64,000 nucleotides of DNA from Tridacna crocea (GCA_943736015.1 OX031056.1:64817277-64881276); one strand, 5' to 3'; shown: positions 11,541-23,712, counted from the stretch's first letter. Notes: a model not told the origin generated them from the letters alone. Translations and numbers: made by a program.

Positions 11541-13161
11541 AGCTCACCTGAGCACAAAGTGCTCATGGTGAGCTTTTGTGATCGCCTAATGTCGGTCGTC
11601 CACAATTTTTTTAAACATCTTCTCATAAATTACTAAGCCAATCTTGATGAAACTTGGCAGGGATGTTCCTTGGGTGAAGCTCTACCAAAGGTGTTCAAGA
11701 GATTGAATTCCAGCCATAATTCTTGTTGCCATGGCAACCAAAAGGAAAGAAATAGCAAAATCTTTGAAAATCTTCCTCTCTGAAACTAGAAGGCGTAGAG
11801 CTTTGATATTTGGTACGTACATGTACCATCTCCTAGTGGACCTCTAATAAGATTGTACATGTGATGCCCCTGGGATCAAAAATGGCTCTGCCCCGGGGGT
11901 CCCAAGTTTGAAATATAGGAACAAAGAAGGAAAACTTTAAAAATCTTCTTCTCTGAAACTAGAAGGTGCACAGCTTTGATGTTTGGTATGTAGCATCTCA
12001 TAAGGGACCTCTACCAACACTGTTTATATGATGTCCCTGGGGTCAAAACTGGCCCCGCCCCAGGGGTCACAAGTTTGAAACATAGGAACAAAGAAGGAAA
12101 ACTTTAAAATTCTTCTTCTCTGAAACTAGAAAGTGCAGAGCTTTGATATTTGGTGTGTAGCATCTCCTGTTGGACCTATACCAAATGATAGAGGATATGA
12201 TACGATGATCCTGGGGTCCAAACTGGCCCCGGCCTGGTGGTCACAAGTTTGAACATTGGAACAAAGAAAGAAAATTTTGAAACTCCTCTGTTCTGAAAGA
12301 AGATGGAAACTTCGTACATGTGTTCCTTATGATAGTCTGCCATTAACAATATTTTACCTTTTTTATTAAATGTCATGTCATTGAAAAAGGGGTCTCGGTG
12401 TAAATTTTCACTATGGACCAAATTCTATCTCACTACAGGACAAAATGTAATTAAATTTCATCTTATTAAGCGACAGACAATAGTTATTTGATTTTATTTC
12501 ATTAAAAGACTTTTTACCAAAAAAGGGGACTAAATGTATGATTTCATTATGGACCAATTACAGTCAGTTTGCCCATCCATCCACCTTGACAGATACATGT
12601 ATCATCATCTAAAGTCCATGGCATTTATGAAACTTTAAACATGTTTTCCTGGGATAGTCTTTTGTTACAATTTTCTTCTTAAGATGTGTCACAGAAAAAG
12701 GGGTTACCTTTCACATACTGGACTTGTTGAGCCCTGATAGATCAGTCAGTAATGTTGTGAGCTGTTAGTCTAGGGTTCCCAGTTTGCGCTGGCTTGATGA
12801 CTGTCTCAGCTAACATCCTTTGACATTTGATCAAAAGTTACTGAGACAAGTCTCATTTGTGTCTTACCAATGAGCGAATGATGTTTTAATCTGTCATTCG
12901 ACCACCATTTTGACCAGGAAATAAATGCTTGGCCTTCCAAGTTAGTTCAATCCCTTACCATGCAATCCTGACTTTCAATGACCCTGAATAAGAAAGGTTG
13001 TGAAAGCATTTTGAGAAAAGAAGAAAATGCTTCTTGCACAGTTACATACCCAGTCAGAATTATTTGGCCTTGAACTATGATGTTTGGTATTTATCATCAT
13101 TGTAGACCTTTACTGCTTAGTACTCAGGTGAGTGATATAGGACCATCATGGTCCTCTTGTT
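11541..13161 (+). mobile_element. pearl/HINE-like element, divergent core (R1b)
   Basis: It begins AGCTCACCTGAGCACAAAG and ends TCAGGTGAGTGATATAGGAC with the same GGTCCTCTTGTTT end. The core differs: repeats contain TTTGAAACATAGGAACAAAG and TTCTTCTCTGAAACTAGAA, and a GTTGCCATGGCAACC palindrome lies at about 11,727. A short fragment of a third family (AGCTCCACTGGCCAAAG) precedes it at 11,459. Confidence 0.6.
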
Positions 13162-13416
13162 TTATTTTTAAGAGGGATTACACTCCCTAAAAAATATATA
13201 AAAAGTAGGATGAAATCGGGTGCTATGAAATTTGATTTTTTCGCGGGCTTTGTTCCCAGGGGTAACTTAGTTGACATATAGTAGCTTATGTGTGAATTTT
13301 GCATATTCATACTATTTTCTGATGTTTGTTTGTATTACCAATTGAAAATAACGAATGGCATGGATTGAAAATACCATGACACCCTCTTATCTGGAGCACT
13401 GTTTTTTTCTTTTCAG

Positions 13417-13465
13417 GTTCTTGGATACATAATAAAGAAAGGTATATAAGCTAGGTTACCCAATC
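13417..13465 (+). other. 5' UTR of the RING-finger gene exon
   Basis: A strong acceptor (CTTTTCAG, ending at 13,416) precedes 49 bases without an upstream ATG in frame. At least one non-coding first exon therefore lies upstream, but it cannot be placed. Confidence 0.55.
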
Positions 13466-13698
13466 ATGTCCCTGTATGACATTGAGAAGTTTGATCCTCC
13501 GCCAGACCCGGATCTGATTTGCTGTATATGCCAGTGTGTTCTGCACAAGGCTGTCGAGAGCCCCTGTCGTCATGTGTTCTGTCAAGCCTGCATAGAAAGA
13601 TGGTTGTCCAAGAGACATAGCTGCCCAACATGTCGAGAGAGGACGACAAAGTCTGATCTTAAGCCTGTTCTACCTTTGGTTCAAAATATGTTGAATAG
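13466..13698 (+). CDS. RING-finger E3 ligase, coding exon 1 (RING domain)
   Basis: This exon encodes the first 78 residues. The RING finger runs from about residue 19 to 60, with C3HC4 spacing: CCICQC, a CRHVFCQACIERW block, and CPTCRE. All eight zinc ligands are present, so E3 ubiquitin-ligase activity is expected. The exon ends inside an arginine codon at ATAG|GTAAAT, phase 2. It joins in frame to the exon at 14,794. Domain order (RING, TRAF-type zinc finger, coiled coil) resembles the RNF41/NRDP1, RNF151 and PDZRN group; orthology is not claimed because the C-terminal half differs. The start ATG is the first in the exon and the RING begins at the usual distance from it. Confidence 0.9.
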
Positions 13699-13787
13699 GT
13701 AAATAGTATGTTGATTTAATTTTGTAGTTTTAGCTATTTATAAGATAAAGAAAAATAGACCAGGCCAGTTTAGTGCAACTAATGGGA

Positions 13788-14010
13788 TTAACCCTTTCCC
13801 AAACAGTCATCCCTGGAAGTGTAAGCCTTTTGAAAACATCATGGGAAAAAGAAAAATTGCTGGTAACCAGCGTTTTCTTCTATTCTTTCAAGGTTTTCTA
13901 CCTTGTTAAAGAAAAACTGCACCATTTGAGCTACATTAAAATTGTTGTCTGCAAAATTAATGTTTTCAATTTTGACCATGCTAAAAGTTTGTTGTCTTGT
14001 AAAGGATTAA
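13788..14010 (+). mobile_element. Hairpin MITE (family H) in intron 1 of the RING gene
   Basis: Bounded by TTAACCCTTTCCCAAACAG and GTAAAGGATTAA. The central palindrome is partly decayed (AAACATCATGGGAAAAAG arm). Confidence 0.6.
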
Positions 14011-14369
14011 AACTTGGAATGGTTGGGTATAGGGTTAATCTGTCTTGGACAGTGATTCAGATTTGTTTACAAGGTGATCCATTTATATTTTGTTGGCTGG
14101 ACTTTTCTAAAAGTAATTTATACTATTTTCAGACATGATAAACAGTGTTTATTTTGTGTGGAATTGCATGGTTCTTATATTAGAAGAAAGTTTATTTCCA
14201 GTTTGATATTTAGTCAGAGCCAAGAACCAGCTTACATCTTTGTGGGTTTTCTCAAAAAAAATATAAGTAACTATTTCAGAATTTTCTGAGACCGATATGT
14301 ATGTTTAGAATAAAATGGGGTTGCTATTACGTATTCACATGTACAATTATTTGTGTAATTGACCTTCAA

Positions 14370-14711
14370 TAATTTATCCCTTTACCAAACAATCCCAGGT
14401 TTTCATGACTCTGAGAAAGAAGCTTTCTGAAAACATTATGGGAAAAGGAGAAAATGCTAGTAACTAGCATTTTCTCCTTTTCCGACAATGTTTTCTACCC
14501 TTCCCAGAACAAATTTCAACTTTCATGACCCTGAGAAAGAAGCCTTCTGAAAACATTACGGGAAAAGGAGAAAATGCTAGTAACTAGCATTTTCTCCTTT
14601 TCTCACAATGTTTTCTACCCTTCCCAGAACAAATTTCAATTTTTGAGTTACCCTCCTTTTGTAGTCTGCAAATGTTTTCAATTTGGATTATATTGTTTGG
14701 TAGAGAGATAA
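14370..14711 (+). mobile_element. Family-H MITE with duplicated hairpin
   Basis: One element, intronic, carries two complete hairpin modules at about 14,432-14,496 and 14,553-14,616. The intervening arm is repeated as well (AACAAATTTCAA, CATGACCCTGAGAAAGAAGC). This looks like an internal tandem duplication of about 120 bp. Confidence 0.6.
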
Positions 14712-14793
14712 CTTGGGCTCTTTTTTTTGTGTGTAATTGTGCTTCTCACATTTTCCCCATTCTGATTCACAGTTTGGATTTTTTTTCTTTGAG

Positions 14794-15068
14794 GTTACTA
14801 ATGAAATGTGACTTTTACAACAATGGCTGCCTGCAAAAGATCATGCTTGAACATTATGAAGGTCACATAAAGGAGTGTGGATATGAAATGAAGACTTGCA
14901 GATTTATGAAATGTGGCAAGAAGATTTTGAAGAAGGATTTGGATCAGCATGAAGATGAGCTGTGTGAACATCGAGAAAGCATTTGTGAAGGAGAGTGTGG
15001 GCTTATGATCGCTTTAAGTGACAAACAAGGGCACAACTGTGTAACAGCCTTGAAAGCTCATATTGATG
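14794..15068 (+). CDS. RING-finger E3 ligase, coding exon 2 (TRAF-type zinc finger)
   Basis: This exon encodes residues 78-169 of the joined protein. It follows a T-rich acceptor (TTTTCTTTGAG) and ends GATG|GTAGGT in phase 1. Cys and His are spaced as in TRAF-type zinc fingers: KCDFYNNGC, HYEGHIKECGYEM, CRFMKCGKK, DQHEDELCEHRE, CEGECG, and a final HNC. In NRDP1-like ligases this region follows the RING and contributes to substrate or partner recognition; the same role is inferred here. Splicing of exon 1 to exon 2 preserves the frame, and the phases match at both junctions. Confidence 0.88.
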
Positions 15069-15106
15069 GTAGGTTTGATAAACCCTTTTCTACACAATCT
15101 CATGTT

Positions 15107-15335
15107 TTAACTCATTACCAAACAACAAAATTTTAGACTGGTTTAAATTGAAAGCATTTGCAGACGACAAAATAAAGGTGACTAAAAAATTGAACTTTGT
15201 TCTGGGAAGGGTAGAAAACTCTGTAGGAAAAGGAGAAAATGCTGGTTACCAGCATTTTCTCCTTTTTCTACAGTGTTTTCAAAAGGCTTCTGCTTTAGGG
15301 GCGTCAAAAGTAGGGATTATGTGGTAATGGGTTAA
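15107..15335 (-). mobile_element. Hairpin MITE (family H), reverse, intron 2
   Basis: It starts only 38 bp after the exon 2 donor. It runs TTAACTCATTACCAAACAAC to TGTGGTAATGGGTTAA. A second decayed hairpin follows at about 15,350-15,425. Confidence 0.7.
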
Positions 15336-15975
15336 TAACCCTAAGACAGAAGGATTTTGAAAACATGGGAAAAGGAGAAAAGGCTGGTGACCAACATTTT
15401 CCCCATTTCCCACAATGTTTTTGTATCTACTCAATGAGAAATACTGTGATTTAAATTGCAATCTGTGGATTCGTCTAACCCTTTACCAGACAGCAAATTA
15501 TAGACTTATACACTTATTGAAAGCTATGGCAGGTGACAACAAATTTTCCCCATCTATGAGATTTATTTGTGAAGGTGTATGAAACACTGTAGGTTACTAG
15601 CATTTTCTCTTTTTTCAGAAATTTTTTGAAACACAATCTATGTAGGTGTAATAAACTCATAATTGTTAGGAAAAACATTAAATATGAACCAATGAATAAT
15701 GTTGCTGTATTATAAAAGGGTTATAAGCTGAGCCCAGTTATTCTCAGTAACACTGAAGCTTGAAATAAGGATTTGCAGGAATAGTTAACCAGCTTGACCA
15801 ATTTCTTTCTCAGGATCGATGATAGTCTTTGTGACAGGGTTCCTTCCACTGTCTCTGCTTCTCACTGGTTCTCTTTTCCTGAACTCATTCCTACAATCTT
15901 CTGCATTGTTGTTGTTAAAGCATGGAGTTTTGTGGTAGAGGATTGAGACATACTTTTGCAGATTAATCCATGCAT

Positions 15976-16204
15976 TTAACCCATTACCACACAATCCCTA
16001 CTTTTGATGCCCCTGAGAAAGAAGCCTTTTGAAAACACTGTGGGAAAAGGAGAAAATACTGGTAAACAGCATTTTCTCCTTTTCCCACAGTGTTTTCTAC
16101 CCTTCCCAGTACAAATTTCAATTTTTCAGTCACTTTTACTTTGTTGTCAGCAAATGCTTTCAATTTGGACCAGTCTAAAATTTTCTCGTGTGGTAAAGAG
16201 TTAA
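15976..16204 (+). mobile_element. Hairpin MITE (family H), intron 2
   Basis: Complete copy with TTAA on both sides and a 66-bp palindrome at about 16,031-16,096. The left arm is nearly identical to the 5,545 and 23,988 copies. Confidence 0.75.
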
Positions 16205-16456
16205 CCTCTGTGCTTTCTGTCAGAAGAACTATGTGAGGTATGAACTCATACTTCTGAAAGTTCTATTTTATTTTTTAAGAGGGGATATTTTTAAACATGA
16301 GGAAATTGATCGAATTACTCGCCAACCACACTTTATTTTCTTTTCTTTTGGCACATTTACTTTCAAATTTGATAGAATATAATCACCTTTCATGCTTACT
16401 TTTTTCAAGAGAAGAAAGCATCGTGGGAAAAGAGGAAAATATTGTGTTTTCTTTTT

Positions 16457-17688
16457 AGGCTCCCCGAAGGGCGAGCATATAGTCGCCACTTCATCTGTCT
16501 GTCCGTCCGTCTATCTGTCCATCCGTCCAAAGCCATTTCTCACAACTCCTGGACCAAATTGGATAAAACTTAATATATGAACACCTTAGGGTAAAATGCC
16601 AATGTATCTTTCCCAGTTTTTCAATTTGACCCCGTGTCATGGAAAAAGGGGCTTAATGTAAAATTGCAATTTTCACTAATATCTCAATCAGTTTGGTCAA
16701 AATATCATGAAACTTAATGGATATATTGTTTATGGAAAGTTTCAGCATGTGCCCTTGCTATTTTTAATCTTTGCAGTTTTTAAGTTGACGTTTTGTCATA
16801 GAAAAAGGGGGTTTCTTGCAAAATTCCAATTTTTACTAATATCTCATTCAGTTTTGGTCAAAATTTCCTTAAACTTCATGGTTATATTGTTTTTTCAAAG
16901 TTTCACCATAATTATGCTCTTGTTTCTTTATCTATGTAATTTTCAATTTGATCCTTTGTCATGGAAAATGTGGGTTTCTTGTAAAATGTCAAGGAAAAAG
17001 GGGCCTCAATGCAAAATTGCAATTTTTACTAATATATCGTTCAGTTTTTGTCAAATTTCATGAAACTTCATGGTTATATCTTGTTTTACAAGTTTCAACA
17101 TGTGCCCTTGTTATTTTCAATGTATGACTTATTAATGCGTAAATACCTCTTTCCTGGTTTCTCAATTTGAGGCTGCATCACGGAAAAAGGGGACTTCATG
17201 GAAAAAATTGTTTTTCACTAGTATCTCCTACATCAGTGCTCAAAACTTTGTGAAATTTCAAATCTGAACTTGTTGGAACGTTGCCCAGGTACCTCTCTTC
17301 AGGTTTCTCAATTTCAGGCTGCATCACGGAAAAAGGGGGCTTCATGTAAAAAATTGTTTTATGTAATATTTACTATATGACTGCTCAAAATTTTATGAAA
17401 TTTCGAATTTTGAATTATTATTCAAAAATGCCACAAATCACATACCTGTTGTATTTATATCAATGATGCAATATTGTCTTACGGGAAAAGGGGGCTTAAA
17501 GGGGGCTTAGTAGGCTTATTGTCCTCTACAAGTTTGTGTTGGCTATCCCTAAGGTAGTAATTTCCTTAAATTTTTGGGGGGCATGAACAGGTTCTTTTAG
17601 GATAAAAGAAGTGAATTTATATCAATTTCATATATTTTATGACAAACACTTGTTCGGGGAGCATAACCCATCTCTGACGGCTCTTATT
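16457..17688 (+). mobile_element. pearl/HINE-like element (R2) nested in a hairpin MITE
   Basis: It opens with GGCTCCCCGAAGGGCGAGC and a (GTCC)n tract, carries repeats marked by CATGGAAAAAGGGG and GGCTTCATG, and ends TTGTTCGGGGAGCATAACCC, CTCTGACGGCTC. The flanks (CATCGTGGGAAAAGAGG on the left, TTTTCTCACAACATTTTC on the right) are the two arms of a family-H hairpin. R2 therefore inserted into an older MITE. Related copies are at 22,340-23,440 and, reversed, at 51,352-52,265. Confidence 0.6.
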
Positions 17689-17920
17689 TTCTCACAACAT
17701 TTTCTTAAAAGTGTTTATAACTCGTGATTGTGTGGTAAAAGGTGAAGGAGTTATTATTAGAAGAAGAGAAAAGAATTTTGATGACTGGGCAGGTATCACC
17801 AGAAGTGATGTTGAAATATTGATAAAAATTATGTTATTTACATCCCAAATTCTTAGAATCTGCAATGATGGTATATGCAGACCACATATTACACATAGCT
17901 TAAATAGTCAGACTTGTCTC

Positions 17921-18149
17921 TTAACCCTTTACTTCATAGATACTCATTTCTACGCATTGCTTTTAGGAGCCTTTGGAAAACATTGTTACAAAAGGTGAAA
18001 TTGCTCGTAACAAGCAATTTCACCTTTTGTCACAATGTTTTCTATGCTATCAAAAGGTGTCATTATACACATAAGAAACGACTTATCCTATTTGTTATTT
18101 AGGGTCAATTAGAGATACCATAGAAATGCCCTATGGGGTAAAGGGTTAA
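17921..18149 (+). mobile_element. Hairpin MITE, subfamily H2, intron 2
   Basis: Partner copy of the 1,637 element with the same ends and ATTGCTCGTAACAAGCAAT core. It ends 151 bp before the last exon of the RING gene. Confidence 0.7.
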
Positions 18150-18299
18150 AAGGTAGACACACATTGAAGGAAAAGCAGAAATTGCTAGCACCAAGAATTT
18201 TCTTGTTTATCCACAATACAAATATCCCTCTTCCTGACAGTCATTTATAACCTAAAAATTATAGAGTTGTTTTGTAAAAGGTCAGCTGTACAATTTCAG

Positions 18300-21181
18300 G
18301 AAAGAATGGAATGATTGAAACTCTGAAAGCAAAGTTACAAGAGTTAAACAATTTGTCTCAAACTCTGAATGGTCAGCTGGAACAACTTCGACAACAGTTT
18401 GATGAACACAGGCCAGTATCCTTTAGTCCATTTTTATCATCCAGCAGTGATAGTGTGGTATCAGACATGTCTGATGATCTGAGAGAGGTTTCTATGGATA
18501 TGGATTCTAGTGTGTCTAATGACACCTTAGGAAACAGTTTAGATGGTGACTCGATCAATAATGAAAGAGATAACGGGAATGAAGCAGGTGATGTGGTACA
18601 GCAAGTAGAGAGAACTGTGGTGTCAAGCTTATTTGACTTATCCTCACATCTGGAGAGAATAAGAAACCAGATGAGATCTGTTTTAGATGGAGGTGCCATG
18701 GTGGAGGGTAACAGCGTAAACGATGTGCAAATCCCCTCGGATGCATTAAATGCTATTGTTAATAACAATCTAAGTTTTGCATCTGTTGCAGGACCAAGTA
18801 ATAATGATTCTTTGGTTAATGGAGAGTCTGTAGACATCAATGATAGTACTGCCATAATATCTGGCACAAATAATGATATTGATGAAATCAATGACACAGA
18901 AGAAAGAGAAGATAACCATGGGGAGATCAATGATTCAGGACTGCCTTTGGCATCAGAGTACAGCCCAGCATCTTTCCATTCTAATTCTGAAGTGAGTGAG
19001 AGAGAACAAACTTCTGACCTTGATGATACTTTTCCAGTGTTAAGTCACCAAAACAATGATGTTCCTGACAGAAACTTGACAGTGAGAGCTAGAAACACTC
19101 AGAGCTGGGTAGAAAGTATAAATCCATCTCCTGTGCATATAATTGAATCCCAGCCTCCAAGGTCACCCTCTGAATCAGAGTCCTCTTTTTCTAGTATACC
19201 ATCCATGTCATCTACACAGACTGTCACATCTGGTAGAAATGCTGATGTAGGTCTGGCTACTTCAACACCAAATGTCAACAGCTATAGTTTCGAAAATGAA
19301 GTAGAATCACCCCACAATACTGATTCTAGAAGCAGTTTTTGTTCATCAGTAAGCTATAAAAGTTCACAAAGCAATAACAGTTCACATGCAGAAAGGTCAG
19401 CGTATGAAACATCAGAGAAATATGATATCTGTAACAATAGTCAGGAAATATCTGGACCTATAGAAATGGCTTCTTCATTGGGCAGTGGTTTTCCTCATGA
19501 ATCATCTGTAGATGGGCAATCAGATCATGAAAGTAACAGCTCTCACTCATCAAAAAGGTCCCATAGATATTGTAAAGGTTATGACTCAGGTGAAGAGGAT
19601 CCTTTGTCTGTGGATTCTGCTAATACTGCTAGAGATAACAATTATTCTGAGATACAAGAACCATCCTCTGATAAAAGCTATGTCAGATATTCATCTGATG
19701 ATGATGATAATGAAACTCCCATATCTCCATCAAAAGTAAATAGTCTAACAACACAGGGATCTTATCAGTTTGACTATGATTCAGATGTTTCTAACAATAC
19801 TTCATTGGCCTCCCAACTGACTAATGCTCGGTTAGTACAATCAGACATTGATGAATCAGACAATTCAAAGGATAACGTGCTATGTTCCCCTGTATGTCAG
19901 TCTGCAGACAGGGCTGTTACAAATCTCTTGTTAAATCCTGATAGTGCTGTGTTTTCAGATAAAGACAATGTTGATGACTTGAGAGACATTCAGGAAAGAA
20001 GTAATACCTTAAACTGCGAAACTAAAAACAGTTTCACTGCTAAACTTACTGATTCCAGGACTGATACAACTATTAATGACACCAGCAGCAATTCTGTTAT
20101 ATTAAGTGATGGTAGTGACCCAAGTGATCATGAAATTAGTAGAAGAACTTGGAAATATGAAACCAACCAACCTTTACACAGATATAATGCAACGGTAAAT
20201 AAGTTTGTAGCAACAGTGCCAGCTGAAAGTGACTTTGATAGGATAGTTGAATCGAATAGAGACAGCAAGGAAACAGTGATTCAAAATGATCCATATAAGC
20301 AGTTATTGGGCACATCTGTTGAGCAATACCAAGAGTATTCTGACAGTAAGTCAAGTATTGGAGGAAATAGAGTGTCTACTACAATAAACTATGAAAAGAA
20401 AAAAGAAAATAGTAGACAAATAGCAGAAAATAGAAAACGTAAACATGATAAAGTACATGAGACCAATGAAGGTGTTAAAAGAAGCAGGCATGGCAAAACA
20501 ACTTTTAGTAGCCATTCTCCAGACTGCAACAATCAACAAGTCAGACAAAGTTCACCTAGAGCTGATTCCAGTCAGTTAAATAGGAGACCTCGACCATCCA
20601 GTACTGTCCAGTCAGGTACATCTAAACATGAAAACACTGCTCAAAGTCTCAATGTCAAAATAGACCTATCTTTAATTAACTATTCCGGAAATATTTTAGC
20701 AAAACCTGTGTCAAAGTCCATACCAACATCAGGGTCCACTGTCATTCACAGTACAGCAAGTGTTTCACCAAAAAACTATACTGTGGCAGCAACAGCCCGA
20801 CAATCTCGCACCTCCTCTCAGAGAACAAGCAGTGTTTCTCAATCATCTTCCAATAGACAATACAACAACAGCGGTCAACGGAGGGTTAGAGAAGGAAAGT
20901 CTAGCAGAGGGTCTGGGATAAAAAACGAGACTCATCGTTCTGATTCCCACAGGGAATTTCCATTCTTGTGGGACGACAATTCAGATAGTGAGTCAGATAA
21001 AACCTGGGAACCGGAAGGTGAAGATCATGATACAGATGTTACAGTGAGTGAAGAAGGGGAGTCAGAGAGTGATACAGATTATGAAGTAAAGATACCCAAA
21101 ACAACAGCTGACTTGTTACAAGAATATGCTTCTGATGAGACTGATGAGAGTTGGACCTATGGTATGGAACCACTGGACTAA
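18300..21181 (+). CDS. RING-finger E3 ligase, last coding exon (coiled coil and disordered tail)
   Basis: This exon encodes residues 170-1,129 of the joined protein and the stop. It follows the acceptor CAATTTCAG in the phase required by exon 2. The first about 35 residues form a leucine-heptad coiled coil (LKAKLQELNNLSQTLNGQLE). The remaining roughly 900 residues are strongly enriched in Ser, Asn, Asp and Glu with acidic patches (SSDDDDNE, DSESDKTWEPEGEDHDTD), a basic nuclear-signal-like stretch (ENRKRKHDKVHE), and no predicted fold. It ends GMEPLD. One uninterrupted 2.9-kb frame supports a functional gene. The tail is far longer than in NRDP1-type ligases, so a scaffold or phase-separating role is possible but unproven. 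No confident poly(A) signal was located. Confidence 0.88.
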
Positions 21182-21656
21182 CTAGTTTCAAGCCCATAAC
21201 TCTTAACCTGCTAGATAAGTTATATAAAAATTTCAAATTGGTAGTAAAAATCCACATTTGTTTTCATTTCAAATGTATTTATGAGGGAAAACAATCTTCT
21301 CATCAGACAGTCTAGATCCAAGATCAGACGGTATGCTCTGTATAGTGTGATATTAATCTACCCTGTCAGCAAAAGATCATTCAGTTACCCTTAGCTGCTT
21401 GAAGGTTAAGATGCTGAATTAATAATTAGGTCCCTTTTATGCAGCAAAAACAGTCCAAATACATCTGTTTCAAGAAAGTTTCCTTCAGAATAGTGGCAGA
21501 CAGTGTAGATCAGAGATAAGACTGCACCTTCTGTACAGTCTGATTTTGATCTACACTGTATGCTTAAATAATGGAATTCTGTTCCATGGTATTAGAGGTT
21601 AAATATTCACTCATACAAATATGCTATAAAACCTTTTCCTTTGGCAGTGTTAAAAG

Positions 21657-21722
21657 TAATTATGACAAATAAGCATTTTGTCTTACCCTAATTATGACAA
21701 ATAAGCATTTTGTCTTACCCTA
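21657..21722 (+). repeat. 33-bp tandem duplication
   Basis: The unit ATTATGACAAATAAGCATTT plus TGTCTTACCCTA occurs twice head to tail, 3' of the RING gene. Confidence 0.8.
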
Positions 21723-21953
21723 TCTACTTTTAAATACCACTTACTCATAAAGTTTACTGGCAAAAAGGATGGAAAGGTGAGGTAACTGTTTTCTGTTCTT
21801 AATAACATGGAAAACATGGCAGAGTACCAACAGCTACAGTGATCCTCCTGTATATGTATGTATAACCTAAAAGTTTTCTGAAGCAGAAATTTCTTATAAA
21901 GTGATGGTAGCGATTGCACCTCCTTCCTCTTCTCTTTTGTTATGCTTGAGCCT

Positions 21954-22182
21954 TTAACCCTTTCCCAAACAATCCCTGGATTTTACGGGTCTGGAATAGT
22001 AGCCTTTTGAAAACATTGTGGGAAAAGGAGAAAATGCTGGTGACCAGCATTTTCTCCTTTTCCCACAATGTTTTCTACCCTATCATAGATAGAAATAATC
22101 TTTTCAGCAAGAATTGAATTGTCGTCTGCAAATGCTTTCACTTTGGTCTAGTCCAAAAGTTTGTTGCTTGGGAAAGGGTTAA
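21954..22182 (+). mobile_element. Hairpin MITE (family H), intact copy
   Basis: TTAACCCTTTCCCAAACAAT to TTGGGAAAGGGTTAA, with a perfect central palindrome at about 22,007-22,073 around GCTGGTGACCAGC. Confidence 0.8.
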
Positions 22183-22339
22183 CAGAGGACAAAAGTTTAG
22201 ACTTATCCATATTTAGAGCTTTCAAAGATTAATTAAATTGGGCTCAAACAGTTCGGTTAGTCTTTTGCGAGATTTGATCTTGGAGAGAGTAGAAAACGCG
22301 GGGAATGAAAATGAGAAAAGGGGCTTAACCATTGTTATG

Positions 22340-23440
22340 TCATTATTCCCCGTAATGTTTTATGCTCCGCAAAACATTTCGGGGGAGCATATGACCAAAT
22401 TTGATGAAACTTCGTTACTGAACTCCTTGGAACAATACACAAATGGCTCTTTCCCGGTTTCTCAGTTTGAGTTCCGTCACGGAAAAAGGGGGCTTCATGT
22501 AAAAAATTGTTTTTCACTAATATCTCCTAAATCAGTTTTCAAAACTTTGTGAAATTTCAAATCTGAACTCGTTGCAATATTGCCCAGTTACCTCTTTCCC
22601 GCTTTCAATTTCAGTCTGCATCATGGAAAAAGAGGGTTTCATGTAAAAAATTGTTTTATAATAACTCTTTCCCGATTTCTCAATTACAGGCTGCATTGCA
22701 GAAAAAGGAGGCTTCATGTAAAATAATTGTTTTTCTCCAATATCTTCTACGGTAGTGCTCAAAAGATCATGAAATTTCAAATCTGAACTCGTTGGAATAT
22801 TGCCCAGATACCTCTTCCCCGGTTTATCAATTTCAGGCTGCATCATAGAAAAAGGTGGCTTCAAGTAAAAAATTGTTTTATATAATATCTCCTACATTAC
22901 TGCTCAAAATTACATGAAATTTCGAATTTGAATATTATTAAAATATGCCACAAACCGCACACCCTGTGTATTTATTCCATTTATGCAATATTGTCTTAAG
23001 GGAAAAGGGGGCTTAGTGGGTCTAGTGTCCTGTACAAGTTTGTGATGGCTATTACTCCAAAAGTATTACAGCTATTACTGTTAAAATTCGTAAACAGATA
23101 GATCTTATTAATAGAAAATGTATTTTTTCCATGTTTCAAGATGTTTTAGGGGAAAATGGGGCTTCTTGGTAGAGTTGGAGTCAGTTTTTCTCCATTATCT
23201 TGGTCAAAATTTCACATTAGTTACTATCCTCCCGAAAATTATTTTGCTGTCAGTCTGTCCATTCATTTGTTGATTTAAAGATATATTGGGAATATCTCTA
23301 AGGTAGTAATTGCCTTTTCACTTCAATTATTTGGGGCATGAACAGGCCCTTTCAGGATAAAAGAAGTGAATTTATATTTATTTCATACCTTTTATGACAA
23401 GCACTTGTTCGGCGAGCATAACACGTCTCTGATGGCTCAT
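22340..23440 (+). mobile_element. pearl/HINE-like element (R2)
   Basis: Core repeats are marked by GGAAAAAGGGGGCTTCATGT and TTGCCCAGTTACCTCTTTCC. The right end is TTGTTCGGCGAGCATAACAC, CTCTGATGGCTC. It matches the 16,457 element in order and ends. Confidence 0.55.
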
Positions 23441-23453
23441 ACTTACTGTTTTT

Positions 23454-23712
23454 AGCTCACCTGAGCACAACGTGCTCAAGGGGAGCTTTTAGGATCAACC
23501 GGTGTCCGTCGTGCGTCGTCAACAATTCTTCAAACATCAACTCCTCCTAAACCGCTTTGGACCAAACTTGGCTGGAATGTTCCTTAGGAGGTCCTCTTTA
23601 AAAAGTGTTCACAGAATTTGATTTCGTCAAAAACTCTGGTTGCCATGGCAACGAAATGGATTTTTTTAGGAAATTCTTTACAATTTTTCTGCTCTTGGCC
23701 CTCTTGTTTAGA
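23454..23712 (+). mobile_element. Short pearl/HINE-like element (R1b)
   Basis: About 260 bp from the AGCTCACCTGAGCAC hairpin to CTTGGCCCTCTTGTTT. It has a single core with a GGTTGCCATGGCAACG palindrome, so it is a minimal, single-repeat version of the family. Confidence 0.6.

Noticed and set aside
18373-18930. 185-codon minus-strand ORF inside the RING gene last exon
   Set aside because: Leu/Ser-rich complement of the Ser/Asp-rich tail; the plus frame explains the region.
22238-22864. ORFs in both strands at 22.2-22.9 kb
   Set aside because: They arise from the regular R2 core repeats and recur with every copy, so are not genes.
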